From: Pseudomonas entomophila
GTDB lineage: Bacteria; Pseudomonadota; Gammaproteobacteria; Pseudomonadales; Pseudomonadaceae
Assembly (NCBI RefSeq): GCF_018417595.1
Contig: NZ_CP070982.1
Location: forward strand, 4,453,001 to 4,517,000
Length of the DNA: 64,000 bases
Reading direction: 5' to 3'
Part shown: positions 27,211 to 35,505 of the stretch, one piece after another
Position numbering within the stretch: the first letter of the stretch is position 1
Layout: each line of letters starts with the position of its first letter
The notes under the pieces: model-generated
Told to the model about the DNA's origin: nothing
Databases searched by the model: none
The model's input: only the letters and a program-made list of their open reading frames with translations
Made by a program: the position numbers and the translations under genes

Positions 27211-28560
27211 TCACTGCCCCAGTTGCCCCAGGTCCGCCGCCAACTGCAGCCTTGCGGTATACCATTCGACCACCGAACTGACCCGGCGCTGTTGCGCGCT
27301 CGCCAGGTCGTTCTGCGCATTCAGCAGCTCGATGATGCTCCCGACTCCGGCCTTGTAGCGCCCCAGTGCCACCCGATACGACTGGCTGGCGCTGTCGACC
27401 AGGCGCCGACTGATGGCCAGGGCCTGGGTGCGCGCCTCCAGGGCCTGGCGGCTGCGCCACACACTCAGGGCAATGCTGCGCTCGGCTTGCTGCAAGTCTT
27501 GCTCGCGCGCACCCGCTTCATACTCAGCGGCGCGGGTCCGGCGTCGGGCGAGGAAACCGTCGAAAATGGGCACGGTGACTTGCAGACCCACCGTCCAGGT
27601 CTCGATCTGCTGGCGCGAAGCCACCTGTTCCACCGGCGTATCGTCGTGCCGATAACTGCTGTACAAGGCGATCTTCGGGCGCCCCTGGGCGCGTTCCGCA
27701 TCAGCCTTGGCCAGGCTCGACGACCATTCGGCGCGTGCCTTCGCCACGGACGGATGGTTGAGCCTGGCCTGCTCCATCAGGGCATCGACGCCGGCCATGA
27801 AGGCCGCCTCCTGCCCCTCGGGCTCATTCAGGGCCTCGAGTCGCAGCGGCGTGGACGGCGAAAGGCTGAGCGCACTGGCAAGCACCCCCTGGGCCGTGGC
27901 CAGGTCCCCCTCGGCCAGCACCCGTTCGAGCCTGGCCTGTTCGTAGGTGGTCTGCGCCTGCAAACGGTCAGCCTGCTCGCCCGCGCCAGCCTGGTGCTTT
28001 GCGGTCGTCACCTTGAGGCTGTCGGCGGCCAGCGCCTCGATACTGCGCCGCGCTTCGAGCAACGCGCCATTGGCCTGCACCTGATAGAACGCCTTGCTGG
28101 TGTCGAGCACCACCTGCTGGATCTTCGCCACCCGGCTGCTGCTCGCTGCATTGAGCAGTTGCCGGGCACTTTCCACCTTGGCTTGGCGCAGGCCGAAGTC
28201 GTACAGCACCCAGTTGAGGTTCACGCCATAGCTGCTGGTACGCGCATCCAGTGTCGAGTTGGCGTCGGAGAAGCCCTCGTAACGGGTCTTGCGGTTGGCC
28301 CTGCCAGTGCTGGCGACGCCCTGCAGCGTCGGCCAGTAGGCAGATTGCTCGGCCTCCATGCCGGCCTGGCTGCTCAGCTGCGTGCGCCACGCCGCCTCGA
28401 TTTCAGGGTCGGCGCACAGGGCCATGGCCACCGCCCGCGACAGCCCCAGCGCCTCGCCCGACCGCAAAGGCCCGGGGCACGCCTGCAATGACGCCCCGGC
28501 GGCCAGGCACGGCAGGCTCGACAGCGCCAGCACTGCGGCCAAGCGACGCCCCGGGCTCAT
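27211..28560 (-). CDS. TolC-family outer-membrane efflux protein of a peptide exporter
   Basis: A 449-residue outer-membrane channel subunit for type I secretion. A signal peptide ends around residue 20 (LALSSLPCLAAGA). The mature part has the internal duplication of the TolC family: the first half with LSRAVAMALCADPEIEAAW and NLNWVLYDFGLRQAKVESAR, the second with LNHPSVAKARAEW and LQVTVPIFDGFLARRRTRAA. Its ATG overlaps the stop of the ABC transporter gene (ATGA), so it is part of a three-gene secretion operon. A dedicated TolC-type gene beside a C39 transporter points to a self-sufficient exporter for the nearby double-glycine peptide. Confidence 0.92.
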   Translation of the reverse strand: MSPGRRLAAVLALSSLPCLAAGASLQACPGPLRSGEALGLSRAVAMALCADPEIEAAWRTQLSSQAGMEAEQSAYWPTLQGVASTGRANRKTRYEGFSDANSTLDARTSSYGVNLNWVLYDFGLRQAKVESARQLLNAASSSRVAKIQQVVLDTSKAFYQVQANGALLEARRSIEALAADSLKVTTAKHQAGAGEQADRLQAQTTYEQARLERVLAEGDLATAQGVLASALSLSPSTPLRLEALNEPEGQEAAFMAGVDALMEQARLNHPSVAKARAEWSSSLAKADAERAQGRPKIALYSSYRHDDTPVEQVASRQQIETWTVGLQVTVPIFDGFLARRRTRAAEYEAGAREQDLQQAERSIALSVWRSRQALEARTQALAISRRLVDSASQSYRVALGRYKAGVGSIIELLNAQNDLASAQQRRVSSVVEWYTARLQLAADLGQLGQ

Positions 28561-30683
28561 GGCGCGGCGTCTTGCCGAGGACCATTGCCGGCCAACCGAC
28601 CGTTGACCAAGACCACCACGCGCTGGGCCGAACGTATGGTGTCTGGTCGATGGGCAACGATCACCCGGGTGATGTTCAACGTTTGCAGGGCCTGGTTGAC
28701 CGCGTTCTCACGCTGGATGTCCAGGTGACTGGTGGCTTCGTCGAGAAACAGCAACCGTGGCTTGCGATAGAGCGCACGCGCCAGCAGGATGCGTTGCTTC
28801 TGCCCACCCGACAGCACCGTGCCCATGTCCCCGACCAGGGTGTTGTAGGCCATCGGCATGCGCACGATATCCTCATGCACCGCGGCCAGCCGGGCGCATT
28901 GCTCGACCCAGTCCTGGTCGACGTCACTGGCGAAGAAGCTGATGTTGTCGCCGATCGAGCCGGCGAACAGCACGTCGTCCTGCAGCACTGTGGCGCTGAT
29001 ACTCCGCAGCCGGTCGAGGTTGTTCGCATCCACCGGTTCACCGTCCAGCAGCACCTGCCCCTCGACCGGTGGCAGGACGCCAAGCATGACATTGAGCAAG
29101 GTGGTCTTGCCGCACCCGGACGGCCCGACAATGGCCAGCGACTCGCCCGGTTCGACGGTCAGCGAGAGACCATCGAGCACCCAGGGCTCATGGTCCGAAT
29201 AACGAAACCGCAACTGACGCACTTCCAGCCGCGGCACCGGGCCATCCGGTGGCACATCCACCAGCCCTCCCCGCCCCTCGGCCTGCTGCAGCACGATGTC
29301 TGCCAGGCGCTCGCCATGCAGGCGCAACATCACCACATCCACCAGCTTGTCGATCAGCCCCGCCACCCGGCCATTGAACTGGTCCTTGTAGGCATTGAAG
29401 GCGATCAACATGCCGGCGCTGAACACGCCTTCGATCACCTGCCTGGCACCCAGCCAGATCACCAGCAGTGTCACTGTGCCGAACAGCAAACCGTTGAACG
29501 CGCGATACAACAATTGCAATTTCTGCGGGCGCAGCCCCGCGTTGATCTCGTCCACCAACAGGCCGCCCCAGACCGTGGCGCGCTGCTCCTGGCGAGCGAA
29601 CAGCTTGAGCGTGCGCACCCCGCGCATGGTTTCCAGGAAGTAGCTCTGCTGCCGGGCGGCACGCACTAGCTCCTCCTCGCTGGCCCGCCGCAATGGACCG
29701 AACCAGGCCCAGCGCGCCAACGCATAGAGCAGCATGGCAGCGACAGCGATCAAGGCCAGCGGCGGGCTGTAGAGGAACATCAAGGCCAGGGTGACCAGCG
29801 TCATCACCCCGTCGAGCAAGGCCTCGATGAACGACGTGGTCAGGGTGCGCTGGATCGCCTTGAGCGAGCCGAAGCGCGAGACGATATCGCCCAGGTGGCG
29901 GCGCTCGAAGTAAGCCACCGGCAAACGCACCAGATGGTTGAACACATTGATCTGCCACTGGCTGCCCAGCAGTGTGCCGAGGTACATCAGCGCCCAGGAC
30001 CGCGCCAGCGACAGGGCCTGCTGGGCCACCAGCAACAGGCCGAAACCGAGTGCCAGCACCGCCAGCAGGTCGCGGTCGGCGCTGACCAGCACCTTGTCGA
30101 TCACCGTCTGCAGAAAGAACGGCGTGAGGATCATGCACACCTCCAGCGCCGCGCCCAACGCCAGCACATGCCCCAGCACCCCGCCAAAACCCTGCACCCG
30201 GCCGAGCAAACGCCGCAGCGGCAACGGGGTCTTCGTCTCGCCGGGCTGGAAATCATCGTGTGGCCACAGCTCGAGGGCGACGCCGGTAAAGGCCTCGGAC
30301 ACCGCCTGGCGGGTCAGCCGGCAAACGCCACGCGCCGGGTCATGCAGTGTCACCCAACGGGGACCGACTTCCTTGAGCACCACGAAGTGGTTGAAGTTCC
30401 AGTGCAGGATGCAGGGCAGCTTGAGCTGCTCCAGCGCCTCCAGCTCCAGGCGCAATGGCCGGCTGGCCAGGCCCAACTGCGCCGCCATGGTCATCAGTTG
30501 CTTGAGGGTCGCCCCCTTCATCGAGGGCGACAGCTTCTGACGCAGCGACGGCAAGTCGTGAACCTGCCCGTGGAAGGCTGCGATCATCGCCAGGCAGGCC
30601 TGGCCGCATTCGGCCGCCTCGACCTGGAGGATGACCGGCAACTTGCGGCCGACGCCAAAATTCAAGGATTGGGCGATGCTCAC
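28557..30683 (-). CDS. C39-peptidase ABC transporter for double-glycine peptides (CvaB-like)
   Basis: A 708-residue export protein that both cleaves the leader and transports the peptide. The N-terminal C39 peptidase has Gln20, catalytic Cys26 (QVEAAECGQACLAMI), His99 (HWNFNHFVVL) and Asp115 (LHDPARG). A six-helix ABC membrane domain spans about residues 150-440. The ATPase has Walker A GPSGCGKTT, signature LSGGQKQR and Walker B LLFLDEAT. I chose GTG 30683, which overlaps the upstream TGA (GTGA) and has AGGAAA at good spacing; the ATG at 30722 would run into the previous gene without an RBS. All catalytic residues are intact, so the peptidase should be active on GG leaders. Confidence 0.94.
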   Translation of the reverse strand: MSIAQSLNFGVGRKLPVILQVEAAECGQACLAMIAAFHGQVHDLPSLRQKLSPSMKGATLKQLMTMAAQLGLASRPLRLELEALEQLKLPCILHWNFNHFVVLKEVGPRWVTLHDPARGVCRLTRQAVSEAFTGVALELWPHDDFQPGETKTPLPLRRLLGRVQGFGGVLGHVLALGAALEVCMILTPFFLQTVIDKVLVSADRDLLAVLALGFGLLLVAQQALSLARSWALMYLGTLLGSQWQINVFNHLVRLPVAYFERRHLGDIVSRFGSLKAIQRTLTTSFIEALLDGVMTLVTLALMFLYSPPLALIAVAAMLLYALARWAWFGPLRRASEEELVRAARQQSYFLETMRGVRTLKLFARQEQRATVWGGLLVDEINAGLRPQKLQLLYRAFNGLLFGTVTLLVIWLGARQVIEGVFSAGMLIAFNAYKDQFNGRVAGLIDKLVDVVMLRLHGERLADIVLQQAEGRGGLVDVPPDGPVPRLEVRQLRFRYSDHEPWVLDGLSLTVEPGESLAIVGPSGCGKTTLLNVMLGVLPPVEGQVLLDGEPVDANNLDRLRSISATVLQDDVLFAGSIGDNISFFASDVDQDWVEQCARLAAVHEDIVRMPMAYNTLVGDMGTVLSGGQKQRILLARALYRKPRLLFLDEATSHLDIQRENAVNQALQTLNITRVIVAHRPDTIRSAQRVVVLVNGRLAGNGPRQDAAP

Positions 30684-31936
30684 AGTCGTTTTCCTATGCC
30701 GCGCAGCGGTTCGAGCAGCCATTCATAGAGCGGCAGGTTTTCCAGCATGATGTCGGCGTCCAGTTGCATCCCCGAACGCAGGCGCTCTTCGCGCCCGCGG
30801 GCGAACAGGCTCTGCCGCTCCAGGGTGACCCGCACCCGGTACAACGGCCCCTGCTCACGCAACGCTTCGGAAGCCGCGCCCACAGTCATGATTTCATCGG
30901 CGGGCAACGCACTGCGCGACACCGAGGCCACGGTCCCCCGGGCCAGGCCGAAATGTTGGTAGGGATAAGCCTGATAGCGCAGCATCACCGCGTGGCCGGG
31001 CCGCACGAAACCGGCCGAGCGACTGGGCACGTACAGTTCGGCGTAGAGTTGGCTGTTCCGAGGCACCAGGCTGAACAGGGGGCGGCTGACGTCGGCGCGG
31101 GCACCGTTGACCACGCCGATGGCGGTCACCTCCCCGGCGGCCGGCGCGGTGATGACGATCTGCCGCTTGACCTCGCTTTCCAGCAGGCTGCTCTGGCTCT
31201 CCAGCAATCGGCGGTCGAGGTCCGCCAGTTGTTTTGTCTGGTTGAAGGGCAGTTCGGCAAGCTCGGCGCGCAGGGCAGCGCTGTCGTTGCGCAGGGCCAA
31301 CAGCGAGCGGTTCAGCTCCTCGGCCCGCAAGCGCACTTCGAGCACCGCATCCTGCTTGGCTTGCAGCAGATCGCGGGAAACGAAGTCCTGGCGCTGCAAT
31401 TGCGCATAGCGTTCGGCGATACCCTGGGCCAGGGCCAGCCGTTGAGTGGTCAGGGCAATCTGCGCGGCAACCTTGTCCTGCTCGCCCTGCAGCATCGCCA
31501 GGCGCCGCTGCTTGCCCTCGCGCTCCTGCTGATGCAGCACCTTGGTTTCGGTGATTTCGTCGGCCAGGCTGCTGTTGCGGCGCTGGATCAGGCGGCTGAT
31601 GGCGACCTGGTTCGCATCGGCATCGCCGTTGTGGGTGTCGCTGACCAGGGTCAGCAATGCCGCCCCCGCCTGGACCTGCTGGCCCTCGCTGACCGCCAGG
31701 TCCTGGACCACGCCCGTCTGAGGTGCGTAGACCTTGACCAGCCCCCCTTCAGGCACCAGCACACCCGTGACGGCCTCACGCCGGGTGTAGCTGGCAAGGC
31801 CGAGGAACAGCGCCAGCAGGATGCAGAACAGCACCGCGCCGGCGCCCGCCAGCCGCAACGACGGCGGTGAAACCAGCACCACACTGCCCAGCTCCTTGTC
31901 CCTGCCTGCGTGCAGCGCTTCCTTTCGAAATAGCAT
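30680..31936 (-). CDS. HlyD/CvaA-type membrane-fusion protein
   Basis: A 418-residue periplasmic adaptor joining the ABC exporter to the outer-membrane channel. One N-terminal membrane anchor is at about residues 30-48 (GAVLFCILLALFLGLASYTR), followed by the lipoyl half-motif VKVYAPQTGVVQDLAVSEGQ, a long coiled coil (about 105-245) and the second lipoyl half VITAPAAGEVTAIGVVNGA. It closely follows the CvaA layout. ATG 31936 gives the usual short cytoplasmic tail, although the Shine-Dalgarno-like AGGGA almost abuts it; an upstream start at 31999 would lengthen the tail. It is the first gene of the exporter operon, divergent from the peptide gene. Confidence 0.9.
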   Translation of the reverse strand: MLFRKEALHAGRDKELGSVVLVSPPSLRLAGAGAVLFCILLALFLGLASYTRREAVTGVLVPEGGLVKVYAPQTGVVQDLAVSEGQQVQAGAALLTLVSDTHNGDADANQVAISRLIQRRNSSLADEITETKVLHQQEREGKQRRLAMLQGEQDKVAAQIALTTQRLALAQGIAERYAQLQRQDFVSRDLLQAKQDAVLEVRLRAEELNRSLLALRNDSAALRAELAELPFNQTKQLADLDRRLLESQSSLLESEVKRQIVITAPAAGEVTAIGVVNGARADVSRPLFSLVPRNSQLYAELYVPSRSAGFVRPGHAVMLRYQAYPYQHFGLARGTVASVSRSALPADEIMTVGAASEALREQGPLYRVRVTLERQSLFARGREERLRSGMQLDADIMLENLPLYEWLLEPLRGIGKRL

Positions 31937-32186
31937 TCCCTGACCACGATTCCGGCAAACCTGTACCGCCAGCCTAAACAGGCATAAACCCGTCGGCACT
32001 AGTACAGGTGGACTATTGCGCGAAGTTCATGGAGATCGGCTGGAGGGCACCACGACAGTGGCATCGCGACATTAGGTCACCCGTGCTATTGCCGGAAACA
32101 GGCGGGGCGGGAAGTATTTCGCCATGCCCTGGACCACAGGGCGTGTATCAGACGGAACAACACCAACGAGAAAGAGGAAGCTCTCA
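31937..32186. other. Divergent control region of the peptide secretion locus
   Basis: A 250-base gap between the exporter operon (leftward) and the peptide gene (rightward). It must hold both promoters. I see no convincing consensus -35/-10 pair and no strong palindrome, which would fit a regulator-dependent or alternative-sigma promoter. An ATG at 32124 is in frame with the peptide but has no leader-peptide character. Confidence 0.5.
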
Positions 32187-32384
32187 ATGAACACCGAACA
32201 GGAAACCCTCCGCACCCTCAGCAGCGACGAACTGGACCAGGTCAGCGGCGGCTTCTCGGTCGAGGCCTTTGGCTACCATGTCGGCGCCGACGTCGTGAAC
32301 TATGGCCAGGGCGACATCCTGCATGTCAGCTGGGGCTCGGGCGGCTCATACAACTTCAAGGAGTTCCAGCTGTGCGCGCAGTGA
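32187..32384 (+). CDS. Double-glycine leader peptide, putative secreted bacteriocin/microcin precursor
   Basis: A 65-residue precursor. Residues 1-22 (MNTEQETLRTLSSDELDQVS then GG) fit the LSxxELxxVxGG leader cut by C39 peptidases: Leu11, Ser12, Glu15, Leu16, Val19, Gly21, Gly22. The predicted mature peptide is 43 residues. It starts FSVEAFGYHVGADVVNY, has a Gly/Ser-rich centre (HVSWGSGGSYNF) and ends EFQLCAQ with one Cys at mature position 41. Mature charge is about -3, unlike typical cationic bacteriocins. RBS AGAGGAAG lies 6 bases before ATG 32187. It is divergent from the matching exporter genes, and I do not recognise the mature sequence. No immunity gene is evident next to it. Confidence 0.8.
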   Translation: MNTEQETLRTLSSDELDQVSGGFSVEAFGYHVGADVVNYGQGDILHVSWGSGGSYNFKEFQLCAQ

Positions 32385-32461
32385 CTGGCGGCCGCCGTAC
32401 ACTCGCCTGAAACGCCATCGCCAGAGGCTCGACAGCCTTGGGCGGGCTGGGCGGTGAAAAC

Positions 32462-32498
32462 GAAAAACCCCGCTCCATTGCTGGAAGCGGGGTTTTTC
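32462..32498. terminator. Bidirectional terminator between the peptide gene and tRNA-Lys
   Basis: GAAAAACCCCGCT (32462-32474) and AGCGGGGTTTTTC (32486-32498) are exact inverted repeats. The T-run is present on both strands, so it can end the peptide transcript and the leftward tRNA-Lys transcript. Confidence 0.85.
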
Positions 32499-32508
32499 AT
32501 ACTGCATA

Positions 32509-32584
32509 TGGTGGGTCGTGTAGGATTCGAACCTACGACCAATTGGTTAAAAGCCAACTGCTCTACCAACTGAGCTAACGACCC
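32509..32584 (-). tRNA. tRNA-Lys(TTT), CCA encoded
   Basis: A 76-base tRNA. The acceptor GGGTCGT pairs with ACGACCC, followed by discriminator A and the encoded CCA. The D-arm AGCTCAGTTGGTAGAGC and T-arm TAGGTTCGAATCCTA are standard, and the anticodon loop CTTTTAA gives TTT. The peptide secretion locus sits directly next to this gene. Confidence 0.97.
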
Positions 32585-32644
32585 GTTGGATGGCGCGTAT
32601 ATTACTGATTTCTCAGAGGAAATCAACACCCCATCCGAAATTTT

Positions 32645-33319
32645 TCAAAAATACCGGGTCGGGTCCTCTACACCGGCAGCCTTGAAGCCATCGGCACGCA
32701 GGCGGCAGCTGTCGCACTTGCCACAGGCACGTCCCTCGTCATCGGCCTGGTAGCAGGACACGGTGAGGCTATAGTCCACGCCCTGGGCGATGCCAGCCTG
32801 GACGATCTGGGCCTTGCTCAAGTTCTGCAAGGGCGCCTGGATACGAAAGCCCTGCCCTTCGACACCCGCCTTGGTGGCCAGGTTGGCCATGCGCTCGAAG
32901 GCTTCGACGAACTCAGGGCGGCAGTCCGGGTAGCCGGAGTAGTCGACCGCATTCACGCCGATGAAGATGTCGCGGGCTTCGAGCACTTCCGCCCAGCCCA
33001 ACGCCAGCGAAAGAAACACGGTATTGCGCGCTGGCACGTAAGTCACCGGAATGCCCTCACCCGGCGCCTCAGGCACATCGATGCTGCTGTCGGTCAGGGC
33101 CGAGCCACCAATGCCGTTGAGGTTCAGGCCGATCACCTTGTGCTCGACAACACCCAGGTCGCGGGCGACCCGGGCCGCGGCATCGAGCTCGGCACGATGC
33201 CGCTGGCCGTAGTCGAAGCTCATGGTGTAGCAGGCATAGCCTTCGGCCTTGGCCAAAGCCACCACGGTGGCCGAGTCCAGGCCACCGGAAAGCAGGATTA
33301 CCGCGCGTTTTTCAGTCAT
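32645..33319 (-). CDS. queC: 7-cyano-7-deazaguanine synthase
   Basis: Converts 7-carboxy-7-deazaguanine to preQ0 in queuosine synthesis using ATP and ammonia. It has 224 residues, the usual length. The PP-loop SGGLDSATV is near the N terminus, the nucleotide contact region [11 protein letters not shown] follows, and the C-terminal zinc site is the Cys cluster in [17 protein letters not shown]. It lies 10 bases after queE on the same strand, making a queE-queC operon that supplies the tRNA modification pathway. Confidence 0.97.
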   Translation of the reverse strand: MTEKRAVILLSGGLDSATVVALAKAEGYACYTMSFDYGQRHRAELDAAARVARDLGVVEHKVIGLNLNGIGGSALTDSSIDVPEAPGEGIPVTYVPARNTVFLSLALGWAEVLEARDIFIGVNAVDYSGYPDCRPEFVEAFERMANLATKAGVEGQGFRIQAPLQNLSKAQIVQAGIAQGVDYSLTVSCYQADDEGRACGKCDSCRLRADGFKAAGVEDPTRYF

Positions 33320-33329
33320 GTCTTTTCTC

Positions 33330-33977
33330 TCAGCGTCCGGGTTCGTCGTTCCACAACAGCTTGTGCAGCTGCATCTGGAAACGCACGGGCAGGTTGTCGG
33401 CGACGATCCAGTCGGCCAGGTCGGTGGCGCTCACCTGATGATGGCTGGGCGAAAACAGCACTTCGCCCGCCCGCTCGGCCAGGTTGAACTGAATCAGCTT
33501 GGAGACCGCCCAGTCGTAGTCCTCACGGGAACAGATGACGAACTTGACCTGATCGTTGCGGGTCAGCAGTTCGATGTTCTCGTAGCGGTTACGGTGCGAC
33601 TCCTCGGAACCAGGGGTCTTGAGGTCGACCACGCGGCTTACCCGGGTATCGGTGCCGGCGATGTCGAGGGCGCCACTGGTTTCCAGCGACACCTCGTAGC
33701 CCGCATCGCACAAGCGCTGCAACAGTGGCAAGGCGTTGGGCTGGGCCAGCGGCTCGCCCCCGGTGACACAGACGTAGCGTGGCTTGAAGCCGGCCACCTG
33801 CTCGAGAATCGAATCGAGGGTACGCACAGTGCCGCCACTGAAGGCGTAGGCGCTGTCGCAGTACTGACAACGCAGGGGGCAACCGGTGAGGCGCACGAAT
33901 ACCGTGGGCAGCCCAGCCGTTCGCGTTTCACCCTGCAACGAGTAAAAGACTTCGGTGATGCGTAATGTGTCTTGCAT
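33330..33977 (-). CDS. queE: 7-carboxy-7-deazaguanine synthase (radical SAM)
   Basis: Radical SAM enzyme forming 7-carboxy-7-deazaguanine from 6-carboxy-tetrahydropterin. The 215-residue protein begins [17 protein letters not shown]. The cluster motif [14 protein letters not shown] has the standard CX3CX2C spacing, and the SAM-binding GGEP motif ([10 protein letters not shown]) follows. I used ATG 33977; a GTG at 33986 would add three residues. It is the first gene of a queE-queC pair downstream of the tol-pal operon terminator. Confidence 0.96.
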   Translation of the reverse strand: MQDTLRITEVFYSLQGETRTAGLPTVFVRLTGCPLRCQYCDSAYAFSGGTVRTLDSILEQVAGFKPRYVCVTGGEPLAQPNALPLLQRLCDAGYEVSLETSGALDIAGTDTRVSRVVDLKTPGSEESHRNRYENIELLTRNDQVKFVICSREDYDWAVSKLIQFNLAERAGEVLFSPSHHQVSATDLADWIVADNLPVRFQMQLHKLLWNDEPGR

Positions 33978-34094
33978 GATCGCCACGGGCGTGACAGCTG
34001 AACAGGCTGTCCGCCTCCGTCAGGCACTGTCGCGGACTCGACATGGCGTTATCCGCGGCAGCGTGTTTACAAAAAATGGGGTACGGATTCTAAC

Positions 34095-34121
34095 GAAAAA
34101 ACCCGCGACAGGCGCGGGTTT
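34095..34121 (-). terminator. Rho-independent terminator of the tol-pal-cpoB operon
   Basis: AAACCCGCG (34099-34107) and CGCGGGTTT (34113-34121), followed on the minus strand by TTTTTT. It lies 18 bases past the cpoB stop. Confidence 0.88.
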
Positions 34122-34138
34122 CTTTCGATACGTATTGC

Positions 34139-34948
34139 TCAGAGCTTTTGCAGGTCGCGTTGCGCCAGTTGCGCGGCGGAGGTGCCGGGGTACTGGGTGA
34201 TGACCTGTTGCAGGATGCCCTTGACCTTGTCGGTGTGGCCCATGCGGCGCTCGACGTCGGCCAGCTTGTAAAGCGAGTCCGGCACCTTGCTGTGCTGCGG
34301 ATACAGCTGGCTGACCTTGGCGAAGGCCTGGCCGGCGCCCTGCAGGTCGCCCTTGGCGAGGTTGACTTCGCCGAGCCAGTACTGGGCGTTGCCGGCGTAC
34401 TGGCTGTTGGGGTACTTGCGCAGGAAGGCAGCGAAGGCCTGGCTGGCCTTGTCGAAGTCCTTCTGCTTGATCAGGTCGAAAGCAGCTTCGTAGAACAGCT
34501 TCTCTTTCGCCGGATCGCCCGGCTCGCCACTGGCGGCCGGTGGCTGCGCGGCGCTTGCGCCGGCGGCGGCACCCGTGGCGGCGTTGACGGCCCCACCGGT
34601 GGAAGAATTGTCAGGAGTCGCGGCAGGTGCGGCACCGCTGCCGATGCGGCGGTCGAGATCCTGGTAGCGCTCGAGGTTTTCCTGCTTCATGCGCGACACA
34701 TCGTTTTGCAGCTCTTCGATGATGCCTTGCTGGCGGGAAAGTTGGTCCTGCATCTGTTGCAGCTGCATGAACAGCTGGCCGTTTGCAGAAGCAGGGGCCG
34801 AAGCCCCTGCTCCGGCATAGGCGCCGCTCGTGCCATAACCCGCAGGTGGATAGCCACCCGCGTTGTCATCTACTACGGGAACTGCAGCCCACGCCGAGAA
34901 GGGCAGGCTGAGTGCGAGGACGGTCAAAGCACGACGGCACATACGCAT
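34139..34948 (-). CDS. cpoB: Cell division coordinator CpoB (YbgF)
   Basis: A 269-residue periplasmic TPR protein that in E. coli links peptidoglycan synthesis to Tol-Pal constriction. The signal peptide ends at about residue 21 (LSLPFSAWA then AVP). The N-terminal trimerising coiled coil is at about 57-100 (QLQQMQDQLSRQQGIIEELQ), then a low-complexity Ala/Gly/Ser linker, and three TPR repeats fill the last 120 residues (DKASQAFAAFLRKYPNSQYA). It is the last gene of the tol operon, 6 bases after pal, and ends in a terminator. Confidence 0.95.
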   Translation of the reverse strand: MRMCRRALTVLALSLPFSAWAAVPVVDDNAGGYPPAGYGTSGAYAGAGASAPASANGQLFMQLQQMQDQLSRQQGIIEELQNDVSRMKQENLERYQDLDRRIGSGAAPAATPDNSSTGGAVNAATGAAAGASAAQPPAASGEPGDPAKEKLFYEAAFDLIKQKDFDKASQAFAAFLRKYPNSQYAGNAQYWLGEVNLAKGDLQGAGQAFAKVSQLYPQHSKVPDSLYKLADVERRMGHTDKVKGILQQVITQYPGTSAAQLAQRDLQKL

Positions 34949-34954
34949 AGGAAC

Positions 34955-35452
34955 TTACTTACGCAGTTCTACGCGACGGTTTTGAGCCCAGGACTGCTCG
35001 TCGTTACCGGTAGCAACTGGACGCTCTTCGCCGTAGGATACCAGTTCCAGCTGAGCAGGGGAAACGCCCTGCAGAACCAGGTAGCGTTGAACGGCCTTGG
35101 CACGACGCTCACCCAGAGCCATGTTGTACTCGCGGGTGCCGCGCTCGTCGGTGTTGCCTTCCAGAACAACGCGGTTGCCGTTGGACTTCAGGTCCTTGGC
35201 GTGAACGTCCAGAGCGCGCATGGCTTCTGGCTTCAGGTCCGAGCTGTCGTATTCGAAGTAGAAGGTGGTGATTGCGCGCAGGGCGGCTTCTTCGCTCAGG
35301 GAACCGTCAACAGCGCCAGTGTTGGCACCGTAGCCAGCGTTCGGATCAACAGCGCCTTCACCAGCGTTGTCACCGCCTTTCGAGGAGCAACCTACAGCTA
35401 CAGCCATGGCCAGAGCCAGCGCAGCGAATTTACCAAACTTCAGCATTTCCAT
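34955..35452 (-). CDS. pal: Peptidoglycan-associated lipoprotein (OprL)
   Basis: A 165-residue outer-membrane lipoprotein tying the outer membrane to peptidoglycan. The signal peptide [20 protein letters not shown] ends in the lipobox VGC with Cys22. An acidic Gly-rich linker precedes the OmpA-like domain, whose peptidoglycan-binding stretch reads [20 protein letters not shown] with the diaminopimelate-contacting Asp and Arg. It lies 53 bases after tolB and 6 before cpoB in the tol operon. Confidence 0.97.
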   Translation of the reverse strand: MEMLKFGKFAALALAMAVAVGCSSKGGDNAGEGAVDPNAGYGANTGAVDGSLSEEAALRAITTFYFEYDSSDLKPEAMRALDVHAKDLKSNGNRVVLEGNTDERGTREYNMALGERRAKAVQRYLVLQGVSPAQLELVSYGEERPVATGNDEQSWAQNRRVELRK

Positions 35453-35505
35453 CGTGAAACTCCTAATGAAACCCCAGTGTGTTAAGCAAAAGTATTACGC
35501 CGCAA

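Noticed and set aside
28557..30722. ATG 30722 as the start of the C39 ABC transporter
   Set aside because: It would overlap the adaptor gene by 43 bases without an RBS, while GTG 30683 has AGGAAA and the GTGA overlap.
32124..32186. Upstream in-frame ATG (32124) as the start of the double-glycine peptide
   Set aside because: No RBS there; the strong AGAGGAAG and typical leader start at 32187 fit better.
25500..32500. An integrase, transposase or att repeat around the peptide locus
   Set aside because: I searched by eye and saw none, so I do not claim a mobile element here.
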